Shown in pieces: positions 5,797 through 8,795 of a stretch of 8,795 nucleotides of DNA (positions are counted from its first letter, which is position 1; every line of letters starts with the position of its first letter). Source of the DNA: VBDM01 sp041493345 (lineage in GTDB: Bacteria > Pseudomonadota > Gammaproteobacteria > Burkholderiales > SG8-39); contig JBGPYQ010000136.1 of NCBI GenBank assembly GCA_041493345.1, forward strand, positions 1-8,795, read 5' to 3'. The notes under the pieces were generated by a model. The model ran no database searches, was not told the DNA's origin, and worked only from the letters and a program-made list of their open reading frames with translations. The position numbers and the translations under genes are program-made.

Positions 5797-5815
5797 CTCT
5801 CCACTGCGTGGAGAG
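5797..5815 (-). terminator. Hairpin just after the HAD gene (weak terminator or processing site)
   Basis: CTCTCCAC (5797-5804), a three-base loop and GTGGAGAG (5808-5815) form a perfect 8-bp stem that begins 7 bases past the HAD stop codon. On the minus strand it is followed by TTAAGG, not a T-run, so it is not a canonical intrinsic terminator. A TATGAT (-10-like, 5785-5790) comes directly after it but lacks a -35. The hairpin may lower read-through into pcnB or mark an RNA processing point. Confidence 0.3.
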
Positions 5816-5822
5816 GGAACGC

Positions 5823-6485
5823 TCATTGCAGGGAAATAATCGTCCAGCCGCGGACGAGCGCTTCGCGGCGCAGCGTCTCGTCGGGATCCACTGCGACGGG
5901 ATGGGTGACGCGCTCGAGCAGCGGCAGGTCGTTGTGCGAATCGCTGTAGAACCAGCTCGCCGGGAACATCTCCAGGGATTCCCCGCGCGCGGCCAGCCAT
6001 TCGCGAAGCCGCACAAGCTTGCCTTCGCGGAAACTCGGCGTGCCGGCCGGCTTTCCGGTGAATTGCCCGTCGCGGACCTCGAGTTCCGTGGCGATCAGGT
6101 GCTCGATGCCGAACTCATTCGCGATGGGCGCGGTAATGAAAGTGTTGGTGGAAGTAATGATGGCGCAAAGGTGCCCCTGCCGAAGATGCCGCTGCACCAG
6201 CTCCCGTCCCTTCTCCCGGATCACAGGCTGCACCTTCGTGCGCATGAATTCGCGGTGCCATTCGTCGAGCTGCGTGCGTGGGTACCGGGCCAGCGGCGCG
6301 AGCTGGAAATCGAGGAACTCATGGATGTCGAGCTCGCCCGCCTTGTACTGCCGGAAGAAGTGGTCGTTGCGCGCCTCGTATCCGGCGCGCTCGAGCACAC
6401 CCCGGTCGATCAGGAACTGCCCCCACTCGAAATCGCTGTCGCCCGAGAGCAGCGTGTGGTCGAGGTCAAAAAGCGCCAGTTCCAA
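5823..6485 (-). CDS. HAD-IB (SerB-like) phosphatase family protein, TTG start
   Basis: A cytosolic hydrolase of 220 residues in the phosphoserine-phosphatase-like HAD-IB subfamily. All four HAD motifs are present: DLDHTLL with nucleophile D7 and acid/base D9; AIITSTN with T111/S112; a motif III lysine in FREGKLVRL (K156); and SDSHNDLPLLE with D182 and D186 for Mg2+. The helical cap lies at about residues 15-85. The family is often labelled as histidinol- or phosphoserine-phosphatase-like; the substrate here cannot be told. The start is TTG (6483-6485): an in-frame TGA sits immediately upstream, and GGAGGT (6491-6496) lies five bases away. Its position between hda and pcnB is the usual one in betaproteobacteria. 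A 230-bp insertion now separates it from hda. Confidence 0.9.
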   Translation of the reverse strand: MELALFDLDHTLLSGDSDFEWGQFLIDRGVLERAGYEARNDHFFRQYKAGELDIHEFLDFQLAPLARYPRTQLDEWHREFMRTKVQPVIREKGRELVQRHLRQGHLCAIITSTNTFITAPIANEFGIEHLIATELEVRDGQFTGKPAGTPSFREGKLVRLREWLAARGESLEMFPASWFYSDSHNDLPLLERVTHPVAVDPDETLRREALVRGWTIISLQ

Positions 6486-6490
6486 TCACC

Positions 6491-6496
6491 ACCTCC
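6491..6496 (-). promoter_or_regulatory. Strong Shine-Dalgarno that fixes the TTG start of the HAD gene
   Basis: On the minus strand GGAGGT is followed by GGTGA and the TTG. A TGA stop is part of that spacer and is in frame with the gene, so no earlier start is possible. The site lies 18 bases outside the inserted element (6518-6747) and was left intact. Confidence 0.8.
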
Positions 6497-6585
6497 GGGT
6501 AAAAACGGCGAGCCTAACAGGCCGTTGAAAAAGTACGCATCATGTCAATTTCTTGAACTCATCTCGAAATTCTCCCTCACCCCAA

Positions 6586-6606
6586 CCCTCTCCCGGAGGG
6601 AGAGGG
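6586..6606. repeat. Perfect 9-bp-stem hairpin at the left of the element core
   Basis: CCCTCTCCC (6586-6594), GGA, GGGAGAGGG (6598-6606). The preceding CCCTCACCCC can pair imperfectly with the GGGGATGAGGGG at the right of the core (6705-6716). C-rich/G-rich motifs of this kind are widely dispersed in proteobacterial intergenic DNA. Confidence 0.65.
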
Positions 6607-6702
6607 AGAATCACCCTTCTCCCCTCGGAAGAAATAGGGAGAATCACCCTTCTCCCCTCGGGAAAAATAGGGAGAATCACCCTTCTCCCCTCGGGAGAAG
6701 GG
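6604..6702. repeat. Three 33-bp tandem repeats
   Basis: Units lie at 6604-6636, 6637-6669 and 6670-6702. Each begins GGGAGAATCACCCTTCTCCC; the first 25 bases are identical in all three, and variation is limited to the last 8 (ending GAAGAAATA, GGAAAAATA and GGAGAAGGG). The third unit folds into a perfect 10-bp stem: CCCTTCTCCC (6680-6689), CTC, GGGAGAAGGG (6693-6702). The other two have broken right arms. The minus strand stays open through the repeats as an 11-residue periodic frame, which I do not regard as a gene. Confidence 0.85.
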
Positions 6703-6747
6703 CCGGGGATGAGGGGAAACGACGACGCGCCATTTTTCAACAGCCTG

Positions 6748-7428
6748 CTAACGCCCTTTGCCTTTTTCGTCGAGCGAGCGCAGCGCCTCCTTGAGCAGCG
6801 GCAGAGTTATCGGCCGCTTGCGCTGCAGCGAATACCTGTCCAGAGCATCGAGCACCGCGATCTGCGTGCCCATGTCGCGCCCAAAGTGCGTCAACAGGTA
6901 ACGGATGAGATCGCCGCCGAGTGCGATGCCGCGGCCCGCCGCGTGCTCGCGCAGCGCCGCGGTCTTCTCGTCGTCGCTGAGCGTGTGGACCTGGAGAACG
7001 ATCCCCGAGGCGAGGCGCGAGCGCAGGTCGGGCCGCAGCGCGAGCTGCGCGGGCGGCGCGTCGGAGCTTGCCGCCAGGACGCCGCCGGAGCCGCGCAGCC
7101 GGTTGCAGAGGTCGAACAGCGCGATCTGAGCGGGTTCGTCGAGCCGCGACACGTCGTCCACCGCGGCGACCTCGAGCGTCCCGGCGCGGCTCCAGTCCGC
7201 GGCCGCGGATTGAAGGTAGCCGGCGGCGCGCGTCGCCTCGCCCGCTTTGACCAGGCCGCGAAGCAGGTGCGATTTGCCGCTGCCGCTCGCACCCCAGAGG
7301 AACAGAAACGGCTCGCCGCCCGCCAGCGCACCGCGCAGGGCCTGCAGCGCGGCGCGGTTGCGTCCGGGGACGAAATTTTCCAGGGTCGGCGGCGGCGGCG
7401 GCGCGAGCTCGAGCAGAAGCTGCTGCAT
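6748..7428 (-). CDS. hda: DnaA regulatory inactivator Hda
   Basis: Hda is an AAA+ protein of 226 residues related to the DnaA ATPase domain. With the loaded sliding clamp it drives DnaA-ATP hydrolysis and so prevents re-initiation of replication. An N-terminal clamp-binding-like motif QLLLEL (residues 3-8) is followed by ENFVPGRN. Walker A is GASGSGKS (46-53), Walker B VAAVDD (87-92), and RPDLRSRLASG carries the likely arginine finger R138. A DnaA-like lid (LSDDEKTAALREHAAGRGI) follows, ending in LPLLKEALRSLDEK. The start ATG overlaps the permease stop by one base (TGATG), so translation is coupled. Its stop codon lies in the right-hand CTAA duplication of the inserted element, apparently the original stop preserved by the insertion. 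Confidence 0.93.
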   Translation of the reverse strand: MQQLLLELAPPPPPTLENFVPGRNRAALQALRGALAGGEPFLFLWGASGSGKSHLLRGLVKAGEATRAAGYLQSAAADWSRAGTLEVAAVDDVSRLDEPAQIALFDLCNRLRGSGGVLAASSDAPPAQLALRPDLRSRLASGIVLQVHTLSDDEKTAALREHAAGRGIALGGDLIRYLLTHFGRDMGTQIAVLDALDRYSLQRKRPITLPLLKEALRSLDEKGKGR

Positions 7429-8492
7429 CAGTCTTTATAGAAGGAGCTGGCGTAGTAGCGGATGCGCAAATGGCGCAGGCCTACGAGCAGCGCGGCGCTG
7501 ACCGGCAAGGCCAGCAATACGCCGAAAAAGCCGAAAATCTGGCCAAAGGCGAGCAGTGCGAAGATCACCGCCACCGGGTGCAGGCCGATGCGCTGACCCA
7601 CGAGCGCGGGCGTCACCAGCATGCCTTCGATGAGCTGGCCGGCGGCGAACACGACGCAGACCCAGACCAGGCCCGCAGTCGCGCCGAACTGCATCAGCGC
7701 CGCCAGCACCGCCAGCACCAGGCCGGTCAGCATGCCGACGTAGGGAACGAATACGAGTATTCCGGTGATGACGCCGATCGGGAGAAAGAACTCCAGCCCG
7801 GTCAGCCAAAGGCCCGCGGTGTAGAACACGCTCATCAGCGCGATCACCGAGATCTGTCCACGCAGGAATTCAGCGAGCACCGCGTCCAGTTCTTCGACGA
7901 TCTCGCGCGATTTTCCGTGCCAGCGGCGCGGCACCAGGCGGTCGAGCCGCGCGAGCAGCCCCATCCAGTCGCGCATCAGGTAGAACAGCACCACCGGCAC
8001 GAGCAGCAGAGTGACGACGAAGCCGATCAGGGTCAGCCCGCCGATCTTGAGCGATTCCAGCAGCTTGAGTCCGAGCCCCTCCGTGCCCTGCAGGCTGTCT
8101 GCGATGAGCGCTCGCACGCTGGCCGAGTCGATGTGCGCTTCGATCCCGAAACGTTCTTTCAGCCAGGGCACGAGGTGGGCGTTGATCTGGCCGAAGTATC
8201 CAGGCAGGCGCTCGGCGAGCAGCTTCACTTCCTTGTAGAACAGGGGCACGAGGATCACGGCGAGCAGCACCAGGAGCGCGAACAGGAGCAGGATCACCAG
8301 CACCACGGCGGGAGTCCTGGGTACGCGCCGCCGCTCGAGCCAGCCGACCAGCGGATTGCAGATGTAGGCAAGGATCGAAGCGAGCAGAAACGGCGCCAGG
8401 ATCGGCGAAAGGTAATAAAGCAGGACGAGTACCGCCAGCGCGAGCGCAAGCGACCACCATTTTTCCGGGTCGGCGAGGCGGGGTGCGGGCAT
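7428..8492 (-). CDS. perM: AI-2E family (PerM-type) inner membrane permease
   Basis: A polytopic membrane protein of 354 residues. A first pair of hydrophobic helices (about 14-45) precedes a third helix (PAVVLVILLLFALLVLLAVILVPLFY). A long soluble stretch (about 90-150: KEVKLLAERLPGYFGQINAHL...) is followed by further hydrophobic spans, including IGFVVTLLLVPVVLFYLMRDW and the conserved region PIGVITGILVFVPYVGMLTGLVLAV. The C-terminal part has VTPALVGQRIGLHPVAVIFALLAFGQIFGFFGVLLALPVSA, diagnostic for the family. Members have been linked to AI-2 export or Na+/H+ exchange, but the substrate here is unknown. The gene is divergent from purM and is the first gene of the minus-strand operon, with its stop overlapping the hda start. 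I see no good Shine-Dalgarno. Confidence 0.9.
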   Translation of the reverse strand: MPAPRLADPEKWWSLALALAVLVLLYYLSPILAPFLLASILAYICNPLVGWLERRRVPRTPAVVLVILLLFALLVLLAVILVPLFYKEVKLLAERLPGYFGQINAHLVPWLKERFGIEAHIDSASVRALIADSLQGTEGLGLKLLESLKIGGLTLIGFVVTLLLVPVVLFYLMRDWMGLLARLDRLVPRRWHGKSREIVEELDAVLAEFLRGQISVIALMSVFYTAGLWLTGLEFFLPIGVITGILVFVPYVGMLTGLVLAVLAALMQFGATAGLVWVCVVFAAGQLIEGMLVTPALVGQRIGLHPVAVIFALLAFGQIFGFFGVLLALPVSAALLVGLRHLRIRYYASSFYKD

Positions 8493-8544
8493 TTCGATTA
8501 AAATTCCGGTGGGAAACGCGTAACTCTAGCCGCAACCTCCACTC
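8493..8544. promoter_or_regulatory. Divergent intergenic region between perM and purM
   Basis: These 52 bases must hold the start signals for both the minus-strand operon and purM, unless promoters lie inside the genes. AT-rich TTCGATTAAAATTCC lies close to the perM start; TAACTC lies near purM. I found no -35/-10 pair with good spacing on either strand and no clear inverted repeat. The position makes it regulatory; the sites are not resolved. Confidence 0.3.
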
Positions 8545-8795
8545 TTGACCAGCCGAAAGCCGATCACCTACCGCGACGCCGGGGTGGACATCGACGCCGG
8601 CGACGCGCTGGTCGAGGCGATCAAGCCTTTCGCAAAGAGGACGCTGCGCCCGGAAGTGCTCGCCGGCATCGGCGGCTTCGGCGCCCTGTTCGAGGTCTCG
8701 AAAAAATACCGCGAGCCCGTGCTCGTCTCCGGCACTGACGGCGTCGGCACCAAGCTCAAGCTCGCCTTCCAGCTCGGCAGGCACGACACCGTCGG
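8545..8795 (+). CDS. purM: Phosphoribosylformylglycinamidine cyclo-ligase (AIR synthetase), 5' part, TTG start
   Basis: PurM closes the imidazole ring in purine synthesis (FGAM + ATP to AIR) in the cytosol. The 83 residues visible include ITYRDAGVDIDAGDALVEAIKPFAKRT, LAGIGGFGALFEV and the nucleotide-binding signature SGTDGVGTKLKLA (62-74). Together they are diagnostic. The gene runs off the right edge. An in-frame TAG at 8527-8529 and the lack of any ATG or GTG before the conserved YRDAG leave TTG at 8545-8547 as the only standard start. The region before it is C-rich, with no Shine-Dalgarno. It diverges from perM by 52 bases, as in related genomes. Confidence 0.93.
   Translation, partial: MTSRKPITYRDAGVDIDAGDALVEAIKPFAKRTLRPEVLAGIGGFGALFEVSKKYREPVLVSGTDGVGTKLKLAFQLGRHDTV

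Larger units (their letters stand above)
6518..6747. mobile_element. MITE-like 230-bp element with 15-bp terminal inverted repeats and CTAA duplication
   Basis: The left end CAGGCCGTTGAAAAA (6518-6532) and the right end TTTTTCAACAGCCTG (6733-6747) are inverted copies with one mismatch in 15. The same four bases, CTAA, flank both sides (6514-6517 and 6748-6751), as expected for a target duplication; CTAA fits the YTAR target known for IS5-group transposases. No transposase is inside, so it would move only with help in trans. The core (about 6571-6716) holds C-rich and G-rich stretches that can pair end to end, and three 33-bp tandem repeats. The right duplication contains the hda stop codon (TAG on the minus strand, 6748-6750). 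Removing the element and one CTAA leaves hda and the HAD gene about 28 bases apart. Confidence 0.65.

Noticed and set aside
6543..6548. Perfect TTGACA on the minus strand near the left end of the element, a possible outward promoter toward the HAD gene.
   Set aside because: No -10-like sequence occurs 15-19 bases downstream; the 17-bp position reads ACGGCC.
6604..6702. Possible short CRISPR array, from regularly spaced repeats.
   Set aside because: The 33-bp units follow each other with no unique spacers; the variable 8 bases are degenerate versions of one hairpin arm. No cas genes are near.
6540..6740. 66-codon minus-strand frame through the repeats with an 11-residue period (PEGRRVILPI).
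   Set aside because: The periodicity comes from the 33-bp DNA repeat being a multiple of three. There is no ribosome site, and it lies wholly inside the inverted-repeat element.
6514..6751. Reading the flanking CTAA/CTAA as part of a longer 19-bp imperfect inverted repeat with G-U pairs in minus-strand RNA.
   Set aside because: The four outer bases are identical in direct orientation on both sides, which a target duplication explains better; CTAA is simply close to its own reverse complement TTAG.

Overview
The window looks like chromosomal DNA of a high-GC betaproteobacterium-like Gram-negative. The main reason is the order purM | perM-type permease - hda - HAD-IB hydrolase - pcnB - folK, a housekeeping arrangement I know from betaproteobacteria. 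Exported proteins with Sec signal peptides, including a periplasmic multiheme-type c cytochrome, fit that. I cannot name a genus from this sequence.

Left part (1-1890) is an accessory segment rich in toxin-antitoxin parts. It opens with the 3' end of a Phd/YefM-type antitoxin carrying a one-base frameshift in an A-run, fused to a vapC remnant of about 14 codons. An intact vapBC pair (304-944) follows, with a recognisable sigma70-type promoter and a palindromic operator candidate over its start codon. Next comes a lone winged-HTH protein of a kind usually paired with a toxin (976-1332), then a convergent ORF6N-domain protein (1369-1890, minus).

Middle part (1988-3848) encodes two exported redox proteins facing each other. 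The first is a diheme protein fusing a class I (c4-like) cytochrome c domain to a cytochrome P460 domain. The second is a tandem thioredoxin-fold protein with CPYC and CAAC motifs. The thioredoxin gene sits directly behind folK and is probably the last gene of the minus-strand operon.

Right part (3859-8795) is the housekeeping block. The minus strand carries an AI-2E/PerM family permease, hda, an HAD-IB phosphatase-like gene, pcnB and folK with tight or overlapping junctions; purM diverges at the right edge and is cut by the window end. The only large gap in the minus-strand operon, between hda and the HAD gene, is filled by a 230-bp element with 15-bp terminal inverted repeats, a CTAA target duplication and three 33-bp tandem repeats. 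I read this as a MITE inserted exactly on the hda stop codon. Three genes here (purM, HAD, pcnB) start with TTG. pcnB also lacks a Shine-Dalgarno and is overlapped by a possible 24-residue upstream reading frame.

No rRNA, tRNA or CRISPR array was seen. I did not find a clearly new multi-gene system. The items most worth a second look are the MITE, the c4-P460 fusion, and the pcnB start region.
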